This document shows positions 33,423 through 41,881 of a stretch of 46,336 bases of DNA, piece by piece (within the stretch, counting starts at the first letter, position 1; each line of letters begins with the position of its first letter). Under the pieces are notes generated by a model, which was not told the origin of the DNA, searched no databases, and saw only the letters and a list, made by a program, of their open reading frames with translations. Both the position numbers and the translations under genes were made by a program. The DNA comes from Brevibacillus panacihumi (GTDB lineage: Bacteria > Bacillota > Bacilli > Brevibacillales > Brevibacillaceae), in the NCBI RefSeq assembly GCF_003710985.1, contig NZ_RHHT01000077.1, forward strand, positions 1 through 46,336, given 5' to 3'.

Positions 33423-34406
33423 ATGAAGCAGCAAGCCTTGCCTGATTGTCAGCAGCAGGTGGAGCGTGTAAGACAGGAGATCGCCAAAGTATTGGTTGGG
33501 CAAAAGGAAGTGGTGGAGCAACTGCTCTGGGCTGTATTTGCAGGTGGGCACGCCCTGCTGGAAGGGGTGCCCGGTCTGGGCAAAACCTTGTTGGTCCGTA
33601 CCTTGTCGCAAGCGTTTGAGCTGAGCTTTCAGCGAATCCAGTTTACGCCCGATTTGATGCCGACGGATATTACCGGTACGAACATCCTGCGGGTAGACGA
33701 GAATGGACAGCAGTCCTTTCAATTCCAGTCAGGACCGATCTTCGCGAATGTGGTGCTGGCGGATGAGATCAACCGTGCGACGCCCAAGACGCAAAGCGCC
33801 TTGCTGGAGGCCATGCAGGAACGGACTGTTTCTGCCGGAGGGGTGACCCGTTCGCTGCCTGAGCCGTTTTTTGTGCTGGCAACCCAAAATCCGCTCGAGC
33901 AAGAGGGGACCTATCCGTTGCCGGAAGCGCAGATGGATCGCTTTTTGCTGAAAATCGAGGTGCCGTTCCCATCTGAAGAAGAGTTGAAGGCGATTGTCAT
34001 GAGAACGACCTCTGGAACCGCCGAGCAAGTGGAAAAGGTAGCTACGGGTCAAGAGATCTTCGAAATACAGCGGGCTGCACAAGAGATTCTCATGGCGGAA
34101 AGCGTCTTGAATTATGCAGTCCGCCTCCTGCTCGCCACACATCCGGGAGAGAACGCGATTCCAGCAGTCAAGCAATACGTGCGCAACGGCGCGGGACCTC
34201 GCGGGGTACAGGCGATGGTCTCGCTGGCAAAGGTACGCGCCTTGCTCGCCGGACGCTATAACCTGGCGTATGAAGATATTGCGGCTGTCGCGTTGCCTGC
34301 GCTGCGCCATCGCATTTTCCTCAATTTTGAGGGAGAGGCAAACGGCATCCAGCCGGATCAAATCATTTGCGACATCATCAGCTCGCTGGGGACGCAGACA
34401 GCATGA
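33423..34406 (+). CDS. MoxR-family AAA+ ATPase
   Basis: This 327-residue chaperone-type ATPase has Walker A GVPGLGKT at 48-55, Walker B VVLADE at 110-115, the MoxR stretch ATQNPLEQEGTYPLPEAQMDRFLLKI around 155-180, and the C-terminal lid with GAGPRGVQAMVSLAKVRALLAGR. MoxR proteins remodel or load partners that carry vWA domains, and both a DUF58 gene and two vWA-type genes follow directly. ATG has GGGAGAGAG upstream, and the next gene overlaps its stop by 4 bp. Confidence 0.95.
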   Translation: MKQQALPDCQQQVERVRQEIAKVLVGQKEVVEQLLWAVFAGGHALLEGVPGLGKTLLVRTLSQAFELSFQRIQFTPDLMPTDITGTNILRVDENGQQSFQFQSGPIFANVVLADEINRATPKTQSALLEAMQERTVSAGGVTRSLPEPFFVLATQNPLEQEGTYPLPEAQMDRFLLKIEVPFPSEEELKAIVMRTTSGTAEQVEKVATGQEIFEIQRAAQEILMAESVLNYAVRLLLATHPGENAIPAVKQYVRNGAGPRGVQAMVSLAKVRALLAGRYNLAYEDIAAVALPALRHRIFLNFEGEANGIQPDQIICDIISSLGTQTA

Positions 34407-35284
34407 GTCGCTATTTGTTGGACCCATCGTGGCTGGCGCGGCTGGAGCGGATGCAGATGGCGAGCAAACGCGAGGCCGGCGGCAGCCAGGCGGGGAAGCG
34501 GCGTTCCAAGCTGTTGGGCTCTTCGATGGAATTCGCAGACTACCGGGCTTACACGCCAGGCGATGATCTGCGGCAGCTGGATTGGAATGCCTATGCGCGC
34601 TCGGGCAAGCTGTTTTTGAAAAAATTCCTGGATGAGACGGAGCTGCATGTGACGATCTACATCGATTGCAGCCGTTCCATGAGCTATGGCCAGCCCTCCA
34701 AGCTGGAGCTGGCGGTGCAAGTGGCGGCGGCACTCGGCTATCTGTCGCTTTGCAATCTCGACCATGTCTCCGTCACCGTCTTTGATTCGCAGGTGAGGAC
34801 TTCGCTTCACGGCTTGCAGGGGAAAGGCCAGGCTGCTCGACTGCTCGATTTTTTGTCCAAGGTTCAGCCAGGGGGCGAGGGCGATCTGCAGGCGGCGATG
34901 CGTTCTCCGGGTGCGGTACGCGGCAAGCCGGGCATCTCCATCCTCCTGTCCGACTTTTTCTTTGAATCGGGCTATCAGAAGGGGGTCGCCTACCTGCAAG
35001 CAGCCAGACAGGATGTCACGCTCGTGCCCATCTGGTCATTGGAGGAGACGAATCCCGACTATCAAGGTGAATTGCGTCTGATCGACTCGGAGACGGGCAG
35101 TGCCCGGGAAGTTTCGATCACGGGCCTTTTGATGGAGGAGTACCGCAAAAATTTTCACGGATTCCAGGAACGCATGGCGGCTTTTGCCTATAAAAGGGGG
35201 ATTTCCTATGTGCCCGTGCAGGCAGAACAGCCGCTTGAAGCAATCGTCTTTCAAGTATTTCGACAAGCAGGCATCATTCGCTAG
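34403..35284 (+). CDS. DUF58 domain protein
   Basis: This 293-residue protein has the DUF58 core: FADYRAYTPGDDLRQLDWN, then ARSGKLFLKKFLDETELHVTIYIDCSRSM, whose last part is a vWA-like metal site (DxSxS). DUF58 proteins almost always neighbour MoxR ATPases and are probable client or adaptor proteins. No signal or membrane span is seen, so it is cytosolic. The ATG at 34403 overlaps the moxR stop (ATGA). Confidence 0.92.
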   Translation: MSRYLLDPSWLARLERMQMASKREAGGSQAGKRRSKLLGSSMEFADYRAYTPGDDLRQLDWNAYARSGKLFLKKFLDETELHVTIYIDCSRSMSYGQPSKLELAVQVAAALGYLSLCNLDHVSVTVFDSQVRTSLHGLQGKGQAARLLDFLSKVQPGGEGDLQAAMRSPGAVRGKPGISILLSDFFFESGYQKGVAYLQAARQDVTLVPIWSLEETNPDYQGELRLIDSETGSAREVSITGLLMEEYRKNFHGFQERMAAFAYKRGISYVPVQAEQPLEAIVFQVFRQAGIIR

Positions 35285-35299
35285 AGAGGAGAGAGCACT

Positions 35300-37159
35300 A
35301 TGCAATGGTTGGCCTTGGGAAACAGCTGGTTCGCACTGATCATCCCGGCGATCATACTGCTCTACCTGCTCAAGCAAAAGGTGGAGGAGCGGGTCGTTCC
35401 CAGCACGCTGATGTGGCGGCGAACCCTGAAAAACTGGGAAGCGGTCAAGCCGTGGGAAAAGCTCAAGCGCAATCTGCTGCTGTTTTTGCAGCTGCTTGCC
35501 GCAGTGCTGCTCGTGCTCTCCTTGCTTCGCCTGGCTGTGCCGACAGAAGGATTGACCGACCAGCACACCATCGTGGTCATTGAAAACGCGGCGAGCATGC
35601 AGGCAAAGGAAGGGGATATGACCCGACTGGAAAAAGCCATTCGGGCGGCGTCAGAGCTTGTGGAAAAGCGAAGCGGCGGGCAAGTGGTGACGCTCATCGA
35701 AGCGGGCCGGCAGCCGCATGTTTTGCTGGCACAAAGCAATGATCGCGAAGAGCTTGTACAGATCCTCCAGTCGATCAAGCCCCAACTGGGTTCTTCGGAT
35801 ACAAGCGCGGCCATGACCCTGACTGCGGCTATCGCTGCCAACGAGGCTGGCAGTGGCGTTGTCTGGCTTGGAGACGGCAAGACGGAGCGGCTTTTTGCAG
35901 CAAAAGCCCCACAAGGCATCTCTGGCGCTTTCCGCTTTATGCAGATGGGCCAGTTCCGGGAAAACACCTCCATCGGCGCTTTTGTCACCCAGCCCGTCAA
36001 AGGGGGAGTGGAGGGATTGCTGCGTTTGGACAATCAGGGAACACAGACTTCAAGCGGACAAGTATTCATCTACGATGGGGAAAATCAGCTGCTGGAGACG
36101 GAGGCCTTTTCGGTGGAGGCGGGAAGCTCCCAGACGATCACCTTCCAGTCTTTGCCCGCATCTCCCGTCTACCGCGCAGTCATTGAGCCGCAGCAGGATG
36201 GACTGGCTCTGGACAATGAGCGCTGGAGCATCCCATTCGCCTCGGGGATCGGTCAGGCGACACTCGTCTCGCCGCAGGGCAATCGCTTTCTCCATCAGGC
36301 CCTGCAAACGATCGGAAGGCTTGAGGTCGAGACGCGGCAGCAGATGCCGGAGGGTGCAGCCGAGGCACGGGATCTCTGGGTATTTGACGGAGTTGTTCCC
36401 GACCAGCTGCCAGAGGGCAATATCCTGTTGATTGCTCCAGACCGGGAAACGCCATGGCTGCCGTACCGCGGAGAGGCAGAACTGGAACAGCAGCCGCAAG
36501 CCGTGCAGCAGGAAGACCCGCTGCTTCGATACGTGGATTGGCGTGATGTCCACGTAGCAAAGACAGCGGTTCTGGACCCGATGCCGGGAATGAAAACGCT
36601 GGTCCGAGCAGGTGAGCGGGATCTGATCAGGGCGGGAGTCATCGATGGAAGACGCGTGGTCATCGTTGGTTTTGACTTGCATCAGTCTGATTTTCCGCTG
36701 CGGCCCGCTTTCCCGATTTTTATGCAAAATGGGATCAACTGGCTTTCTCCCTTGCAGACCGTGCCGATCGACGAGGCAACCCCAGGCGATGTGCTCAATC
36801 TTTCGCTCACGCCGGGTGGAATGAACCGAACGCTTACCTACCCGGATGGACAGCAGGAGCCGATAGAGGCGACAGGTACGAGCTGGCTGCTGCGAGTACC
36901 CGATCAGATCGGGTTGTACCGTCTGGACGAAGAGACTGGTGCGGGCAGGAGCAGCCGCTATTTTTCCGTGCCGATCCATGAGCGCGAGTCCGATATAACG
37001 CCGGATTTCATCGGTGTGGAAGTACTCGGAAAACCATCTGCACCCGCAACGGCAGCAGATTACCCATTGACTGGAAGCAGAGAGCTTACGCCTTGGCTCG
37101 TCGCTCTTGCTCTATTGGTCCTTTTTGTGGAATGGAGGGTGTACCAGCGTGGTTATTAA
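35300..37159 (+). CDS. BatA-like membrane protein with vWA-type domain
   Basis: This 619-residue protein begins with the aerotolerance (BatA) N-terminal pattern: two membrane spans (about 8-22 and 53-75) around RVVPSTLMWRRTLKNWEAVKPWEK. A vWA-like domain follows (about 85-200). It has VVIENAASM in place of the usual DxSxS, so the first metal residue is asparagine/alanine-altered and metal binding is doubtful. Central beta-rich parts follow, and a C-terminal membrane span lies near 598-615. ATG has AGAGGAG. The double-vWA gene overlaps its stop by 11 bp. It probably exposes its domain outside the membrane. Confidence 0.85.
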   Translation: MQWLALGNSWFALIIPAIILLYLLKQKVEERVVPSTLMWRRTLKNWEAVKPWEKLKRNLLLFLQLLAAVLLVLSLLRLAVPTEGLTDQHTIVVIENAASMQAKEGDMTRLEKAIRAASELVEKRSGGQVVTLIEAGRQPHVLLAQSNDREELVQILQSIKPQLGSSDTSAAMTLTAAIAANEAGSGVVWLGDGKTERLFAAKAPQGISGAFRFMQMGQFRENTSIGAFVTQPVKGGVEGLLRLDNQGTQTSSGQVFIYDGENQLLETEAFSVEAGSSQTITFQSLPASPVYRAVIEPQQDGLALDNERWSIPFASGIGQATLVSPQGNRFLHQALQTIGRLEVETRQQMPEGAAEARDLWVFDGVVPDQLPEGNILLIAPDRETPWLPYRGEAELEQQPQAVQQEDPLLRYVDWRDVHVAKTAVLDPMPGMKTLVRAGERDLIRAGVIDGRRVVIVGFDLHQSDFPLRPAFPIFMQNGINWLSPLQTVPIDEATPGDVLNLSLTPGGMNRTLTYPDGQQEPIEATGTSWLLRVPDQIGLYRLDEETGAGRSSRYFSVPIHERESDITPDFIGVEVLGKPSAPATAADYPLTGSRELTPWLVALALLVLFVEWRVYQRGY

Positions 37160-40019
37160 CTTTCTCCAGCCTCTGTTTCTGCTGCTGCTGATCCCTGCGA
37201 TCCTTGTCGTCGTACAGTGGCGGCGCAAGCAGAAGCAGATGGCCAAAAGCAAAAAATGGACGATAGCCATTATGCGCAGCCTCTTGTTTTGCCTGCTGAT
37301 CTTGGTCTTGGCAGGCATGCAGCTGAACTTTCCTGTCCAGGGCAAGACGATTGTTTTTGTCGTCGATCGATCAGCTTCCATGAAGGATGACCCGCGTGTG
37401 ACGGCGTTTATGAAAGCGGCCGTCCAGCAAAAGGCAGCCGAGGACCAGTACGCGGTGGTCGTAGTAGGCGGGACCGCAGCCGTAGACCAGCCCTTGACCC
37501 AGCGCAATCAGGTGCAGCAGTTGGGAGTGGAGATCAACAGGCATGCGACAGATCTGTCCGAAGGGATCAGACTGGCTGCTGCGATGATCCCCAGCCAGGC
37601 GCGGGGGAAGCTGGTGCTCTTGTGCGACGGCATCCAGACGCAAGGAGACGCAGAAAAGGAAACGAAGCTGGTAAAGGAGCGCGGGATCGAGGTAGAGGCT
37701 GTCTCCTTCCAGCAGGAGCAAGGCGATGAGGTAGTCCTGACCGCCTTGCAGGTGCCGCAGCAATTGTACAGCGGCGAGGAATACGCGATCAGTGTCGAGG
37801 TGGAAAGCACCTTGGCGACGCAGGCGACCCTGATGCTTTACGAGGGGAATCGGGAAGCGGGCAAACAGGTTGTAAAGGTGGAAAAAGGAAAAAATCGTTA
37901 TGCGTTCACCCAAAAAGCGACGGAAGAGGGCTTTCACCGCTTCCGAGTGGAGATTGAAGCGCAGCGCGATACGAATCAGGCGAACAACCAGGCTACAGCC
38001 TATACCCAAGTCGCCGGAACGCCGACTGTCTTGGTCGTAGAGGGACATCAGGGAGCGGCGAGCAACCTCGTCTCAGCCCTTCAGGCAGGCCAGATGAAAG
38101 TGGAGGTCAAAGACATTTCCACCTTGCCCAAGGAGTTGGATGTCTACAAGCAATACGCTTCCCTCATCCTCGCCGACGTGTCCGCTACGCAGCTGAACGA
38201 AGCAGATATGGAACGGATGCGGACCGCAGTGCGCGATTTGGGCATGGGACTGATCATGACAGGAGGCGGCGACAGCTTCGGTATGGGAGGCTGGTTTCAG
38301 ACGCCGATCGAAGAAGCGCTGCCTGTCCAGATGGATTTGAAAAACAAAGAGGAACTTCCGTCGCTCGGTCTGATTCTGGTCATCGACAAGTCCGGCAGCA
38401 TGAGTGATTACGGCGACGGCTATGACAAGATGGAGCTGGCGAAGGAAGCGGCGATCCGCTCGACGACGATGCTCCAGGCGCAGGATCAGATCGGGGTCAT
38501 CGCCTTTGACGGATCGCCCTGGGAGGTAGTCAGCCCTCAGCCGGTCAACAATCTCGCCGAGATCCATCGGCAGATCGGAAGTATTCAAGCAGATGGCGGG
38601 ACGGACATTTTCCCGGCGCTGGAGTTTGCGTATCAAAAAATAAAGACGATGCAAACGAAGCGCAAGCATATCATCTTGCTGACCGACGGCCAATCCGGTG
38701 ATTCAGGGCAATATGAAACGCTGATCGGACAAATAGCGGGTGAACAGATCACGCTCTCTACCGTAGCTCTCGGGGAAGACGCCGATCGCGAACTGCTAGA
38801 GAGGATGGCGGAATGGGGCAAAGGCAGGTACTATTTCGCCAGTGACGCCGCCTCCATCCCGCAGATTTTCAGCAATGAGACAGTGATGGCAAGCAGGACC
38901 TTCATCGTGGATAAATTGCAGGTGCCAAAAGTGACGGGAGCAGGGAACTGGTCGGGTCTTCGCCAGCCGCTGCCGCCGCTGCGGGCCTACATCGCGACGA
39001 CGCCCAAGCAGACTGCCGAAGTTTCCCTGCTGAGCATGGACGAAGATCCGATACTGGCCCGCTGGCAGTACGGCCTGGGCCGAACAGCCGCCTGGACGAG
39101 TGATCTCGAAGGCAAATGGGCGGCGGAATGGGTCGGATGGGGAGGCAACAGCAGACTTTGGAACGAGATCGTCGCCTGGACGCTGCCGCAGATCGAGGAT
39201 GGGGTATGGAAGACCCAGACCCAACTGGAAGGCGGCAGCGGAAAGGTGACAGTCACGCTGCCGGACGACGCAGCGATGCCGCAAGAGCTGGAGGCTGTCG
39301 TGTTGAACCAGCAGATGGACAGGCAAGTGATCCGTCTGAGACCGACCGCGCCCAATGTGCTGGAAGGAGTGTTCCCTGCTTCCGATCCAGGCAGCTATCT
39401 GATCCAGATTACCGAAAAAGCCGGGGGGCAGGCCGTAGCGAGCCAGACCACAGGCTTGACGGTTTCCTATTCCCCTGAATACGGGCTGCAGGATGACGGG
39501 GAGCAGCAGCTGAGAAATTGGCTCTTGGCTGGGGGAGGAGCGTTGATTTCAGATTCGCGAGAGGTTTTTGGCAATGACCTCCCAGAAAAATGGGAAATCC
39601 AAAAGGTGAGCGAATGGCTTTTGATGCTGGCAGCGCTCTTGTTGCCGCTGGATGTGGCTGTGCGCCGCCTGCAATTGCCGGAGATGTGGTGGGCGCGTCT
39701 TGGCAGCCGGACAAAAACCATGAGAGCTTCTGACAGCAAGGCCGCCGAAAAAGAGACGGTCTGGACCCGAATCGAGCAGAAACGGGCGAAAACCCGCAAG
39801 CAGACCCGCGAGCATCCCGGTGAAGGCATGTGGCAGCATGCGGTTGCTTCTGAGGAGCAGTCAGAAGCCTCGAAGCCGAAATCCGGCCATGCACAAGCAG
39901 GCCCCCGGCAACCGGTTCCGCCGCCTGCGCAAGCGAAGCAAGACGAAGACGAGCAGGCGAAGAAGCCGGATGAGACGTTGAACCGCCTCTTGGCAGCCAA
40001 AAAAAGAAGGGGCAAGTAG
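37149..40019 (+). CDS. Large membrane protein with two vWA domains
   Basis: The product is 956 residues with N-terminal membrane spans (about 3-20 and 33-52), then a first vWA domain with intact DxSxS (D73-x-S75-x-S77 in VVDRSASM). Beta-rich parts follow, then an amidotransferase-like segment (about 300-395, with MGLIMTGGGDSFGMGGW) and a second vWA domain with D413-x-S415-x-S417 (VIDKSGSMSD). Further beta-rich parts lead to a C-terminal membrane span near 824-840 and a basic/acidic tail rich in A, K, Q, E and P. GTG at 37149 follows GGAGG and overlaps the previous stop by 11 bp; the in-frame start at 37107 lacks support. It is last in the operon, followed by a terminator. Two metal-ready vWA domains in one chain suggest a ligand-bridging role. 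Confidence 0.85.
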   Translation: MVINFLQPLFLLLLIPAILVVVQWRRKQKQMAKSKKWTIAIMRSLLFCLLILVLAGMQLNFPVQGKTIVFVVDRSASMKDDPRVTAFMKAAVQQKAAEDQYAVVVVGGTAAVDQPLTQRNQVQQLGVEINRHATDLSEGIRLAAAMIPSQARGKLVLLCDGIQTQGDAEKETKLVKERGIEVEAVSFQQEQGDEVVLTALQVPQQLYSGEEYAISVEVESTLATQATLMLYEGNREAGKQVVKVEKGKNRYAFTQKATEEGFHRFRVEIEAQRDTNQANNQATAYTQVAGTPTVLVVEGHQGAASNLVSALQAGQMKVEVKDISTLPKELDVYKQYASLILADVSATQLNEADMERMRTAVRDLGMGLIMTGGGDSFGMGGWFQTPIEEALPVQMDLKNKEELPSLGLILVIDKSGSMSDYGDGYDKMELAKEAAIRSTTMLQAQDQIGVIAFDGSPWEVVSPQPVNNLAEIHRQIGSIQADGGTDIFPALEFAYQKIKTMQTKRKHIILLTDGQSGDSGQYETLIGQIAGEQITLSTVALGEDADRELLERMAEWGKGRYYFASDAASIPQIFSNETVMASRTFIVDKLQVPKVTGAGNWSGLRQPLPPLRAYIATTPKQTAEVSLLSMDEDPILARWQYGLGRTAAWTSDLEGKWAAEWVGWGGNSRLWNEIVAWTLPQIEDGVWKTQTQLEGGSGKVTVTLPDDAAMPQELEAVVLNQQMDRQVIRLRPTAPNVLEGVFPASDPGSYLIQITEKAGGQAVASQTTGLTVSYSPEYGLQDDGEQQLRNWLLAGGGALISDSREVFGNDLPEKWEIQKVSEWLLMLAALLLPLDVAVRRLQLPEMWWARLGSRTKTMRASDSKAAEKETVWTRIEQKRAKTRKQTREHPGEGMWQHAVASEEQSEASKPKSGHAQAGPRQPVPPPAQAKQDEDEQAKKPDETLNRLLAAKKRRGK

Positions 40020-40022
40020 AGA

Positions 40023-40062
40023 GGAACAAGGATGGGTGCCGTCCCTTCCTTGTTTCTTTTTT
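40023..40062 (+). terminator. Terminator of the MoxR/vWA/ABC operon
   Basis: GGAACAAGGA and TCCTTGTTTC form a 10-bp stem (one wobble) with a 14-nt loop and a T-run, 3 bp after the stop of the double-vWA gene. Confidence 0.82.
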
Positions 40063-40204
40063 GCTAGGCCAAAGGTACTAGGACGATGCATCGCTATACG
40101 AGCCACAAAATGTGTAAAAGCTGTGGAAGAGCTATTCCATTTTTCTACCGCATCCCAGTCTTATACTGAAACGAAGCAGATACAGTGAAAGAGAGGACAT
40201 CTAC

Positions 40205-40834
40205 GTGAAGAAGTTTGATATTTCGATCCTGACGATTGCGGTTTTGATACTGGGATTGGTCGTTCTTGGCTTCTACGAGTCGGCGGTGAAAAAGAACGAT
40301 CCCGTTTTGGCAAAAGCAGGACAATCCGAGATTACGCAACATCAGCTGTACAACGAGATGAAAGGCTTGTATGGCAAGCAAATGTTGACGGAGCTGGTCG
40401 CGCAGTCCCTGATTCGTCAGGAAGCCAAACAGCAGAATATAACAGTGAGCCAGGAAGAGATCGACAAAGAAATCGACGCGATGAAGCAACAGATCGGATC
40501 GGAACAAGCATTTCTCGACTACCTGGAATCGATGGGCATGGATCTGAACAAGCTGAAAGATCAAATGAATCTCCTCATGACACGGGACAAATTGCTGGAC
40601 AAGGCTTATCCGGTTACGGACGAGCAGATTGCGGCCTATTACGAAGAGCATAAAAGCCAGCTCGGCTCTCCAGTGCCTCCACTGGATCAAGTGAAGGAGC
40701 AGATCACGATGATTCTCGTGGACAGCAATCGGGCCGAGAATTACGGCAAATGGTGGAGCGACCTGCAGGAGAAGCACCACGTAGAGTATTTCGATCCAGC
40801 ACTGAAAACCGACCAAGAAAAAGCGGCAGGTTGA
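40205..40834 (+). CDS. SurA-N-like exported chaperone without a PPIase domain
   Basis: This 209-residue protein has an uncleaved-looking N-terminal signal anchor (about 8-25, KKFDISILTIAVLILGLVVLGFY). Next is a SurA/PrsA-type N-terminal chaperone domain (VLAKAGQSEITQHQLYNEM; MLTELVAQSLIRQEAKQQNITVSQEEIDKEI). It lacks the parvulin domain that follows in PrsA; the remaining 80 residues form the helical C-terminal lobe ending near the C-terminus. The GTG start has AGAGG at 8 nt. It is a single gene, with TATACT near 40162 as a possible -10. It may chaperone exported proteins without isomerising them, like the SurA core domain. Confidence 0.85.
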   Translation: MKKFDISILTIAVLILGLVVLGFYESAVKKNDPVLAKAGQSEITQHQLYNEMKGLYGKQMLTELVAQSLIRQEAKQQNITVSQEEIDKEIDAMKQQIGSEQAFLDYLESMGMDLNKLKDQMNLLMTRDKLLDKAYPVTDEQIAAYYEEHKSQLGSPVPPLDQVKEQITMILVDSNRAENYGKWWSDLQEKHHVEYFDPALKTDQEKAAG

Positions 40835-40853
40835 TCGCCTGCCTCGAATGGAA

Positions 40854-40893
40854 AAAAGACCTGCGCCGCCCAACGCTGCGGTGCAGGTCTTTT
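40854..40893 (+). terminator. Terminator of the SurA-N-like gene
   Basis: AAAAGACCTGC and GCAGGTCTTTT pair over 11 bp, with an inner CCG/CGG, followed by T. It begins 20 bp after the stop codon. Confidence 0.85.
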
Positions 40894-40907
40894 CTGCGTG
40901 CCGTTTT

Positions 40908-40936
40908 TTGACAAACAGGTGCGCAAAGGCTATCCT
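40908..40936 (+). promoter_or_regulatory. Strong orphan promoter
   Basis: TTGACA (40908-40913), a perfect -35, lies 17 bp from TATCCT (40931-40936). It fires rightward just after a terminator, into a region with no gene except a 14-codon ORF, then antisense to the short-chain dehydrogenase. Confidence 0.55.
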
Positions 40937-40986
40937 ACAGGTAGACAGCAGGAATAGCAAAAGTACAGATAGGCGGGTGGTGCGTT

Positions 40987-41031
40987 ATGCAAGACTTATG
41001 GTCGGGAAGCGGAATTCAGAACATTCCGTGA
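40987..41031 (+). CDS. Candidate 14-residue small ORF
   Basis: ATG at 40987 follows GGTGG at 6 nt and opens a 14-codon frame (MQDLWSGSGIQNIP, then TGA). It lies about 45 nt downstream of the predicted start of the promoter at 40908. The peptide has no signal sequence and no family I know. It could be a small protein, a leader peptide or noise. The RNA would continue into the 3' end of the dehydrogenase gene as antisense, which is an alternative purpose. Confidence 0.25.
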   Translation: MQDLWSGSGIQNIP

Positions 41032-41041
41032 AGCGCTCGTG

Positions 41042-41881
41042 CTAACTCATTTTTCTCGCAACGATCCGTTCGATCCACTTCCAGGGCAGCCATTGCTTGG
41101 CAGCTATCGTAAGGCGCACGCCTCGTCCGACAGGATAGCGGAAACGAGGCCTTTCAGACGTTGCTGCGTGCACGATTGCGGCGATGACTTCATCGGGGGC
41201 CGGGGCCTCGGTCTGAATGTTTTCTACCATAGCCAACATTTTTTGCATTTGCTGTTGATAGGCCGAATGCGGATGCTGGCGCACCTGTGCGATGCTTTTC
41301 TCCCAGATGGAGGTGCGGTAGGAGCCAGGCTCTATCAGGACTACGTGGATGCCAAACGGAAGCATCTCCAGACGCAGCGATTCGCTGAATCCTTCAACGG
41401 CATGCTTGGATGCGCAGTAGGGGGCAAGCCCGGGAAAACCGAAGCGACCGCTGATGCTGCTGACGTTGATGATCCTGCCGTGTTTTCTCTGCCGCATATA
41501 AGGAAGAACGGCTCGTGTGACATCGATCAAGCCGAACACGTTCACCTCGAATTGCCGGCGCCATTCCTCGGAAGCTACCTCTTCGACAAAACCGCCGCAG
41601 GCATATCCTGCGTTGTTGAGGAGCATGTCGATTCTTCCGTGACGATCCACGATGTCAGAGACAGCATGATCTATCTCGTCTGGGCGGGTTACATCAAGAG
41701 CGAGAATCTCCACGCGCTCAAGGACGAGGTGGGCGGAAGCAAGTTGGATCAGTTGTTCGCGCTTGCTCGGATCCCGCATGGATGCGACTACGTGAAAACC
41801 GGATTTGGCCAGCGCGACAGAGGCATGCATGCCAAATCCACTGGAAGCACCTGTGACCAGTGCAATCGGCTTATTATGCAT
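41042..41881 (-). CDS. Short-chain dehydrogenase/reductase
   Basis: This 279-residue classical SDR has cofactor motif TGASSGFG at 10-17, NNAG at 89-92, and the catalytic set N114, S142, Y155 and K159 (YCASKHAVEG). D63 in LALDVT binds the adenine region. ATG has AAAGGAG at 7 nt. The C-terminus is lysine/arginine-rich. Substrate unknown; many such enzymes are oxidoreductases of ketones or steroids. It is divergent from the oxidase operon, and no terminator was found at its end. Confidence 0.92.
   Translation of the reverse strand: MHNKPIALVTGASSGFGMHASVALAKSGFHVVASMRDPSKREQLIQLASAHLVLERVEILALDVTRPDEIDHAVSDIVDRHGRIDMLLNNAGYACGGFVEEVASEEWRRQFEVNVFGLIDVTRAVLPYMRQRKHGRIINVSSISGRFGFPGLAPYCASKHAVEGFSESLRLEMLPFGIHVVLIEPGSYRTSIWEKSIAQVRQHPHSAYQQQMQKMLAMVENIQTEAPAPDEVIAAIVHAATSERPRFRYPVGRGVRLTIAAKQWLPWKWIERIVARKMS

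Noticed and set aside
40124..40139. TGGAA-GAGCTA-TTCCA dyad before the SurA-like gene
   Set aside because: Five-base arms are too short to claim an operator, and no regulator adjoins.
40848..41045. 65-codon forward frame after the SurA-like gene
   Set aside because: It begins inside the terminator stem; the shorter 14-codon ORF has better signals.
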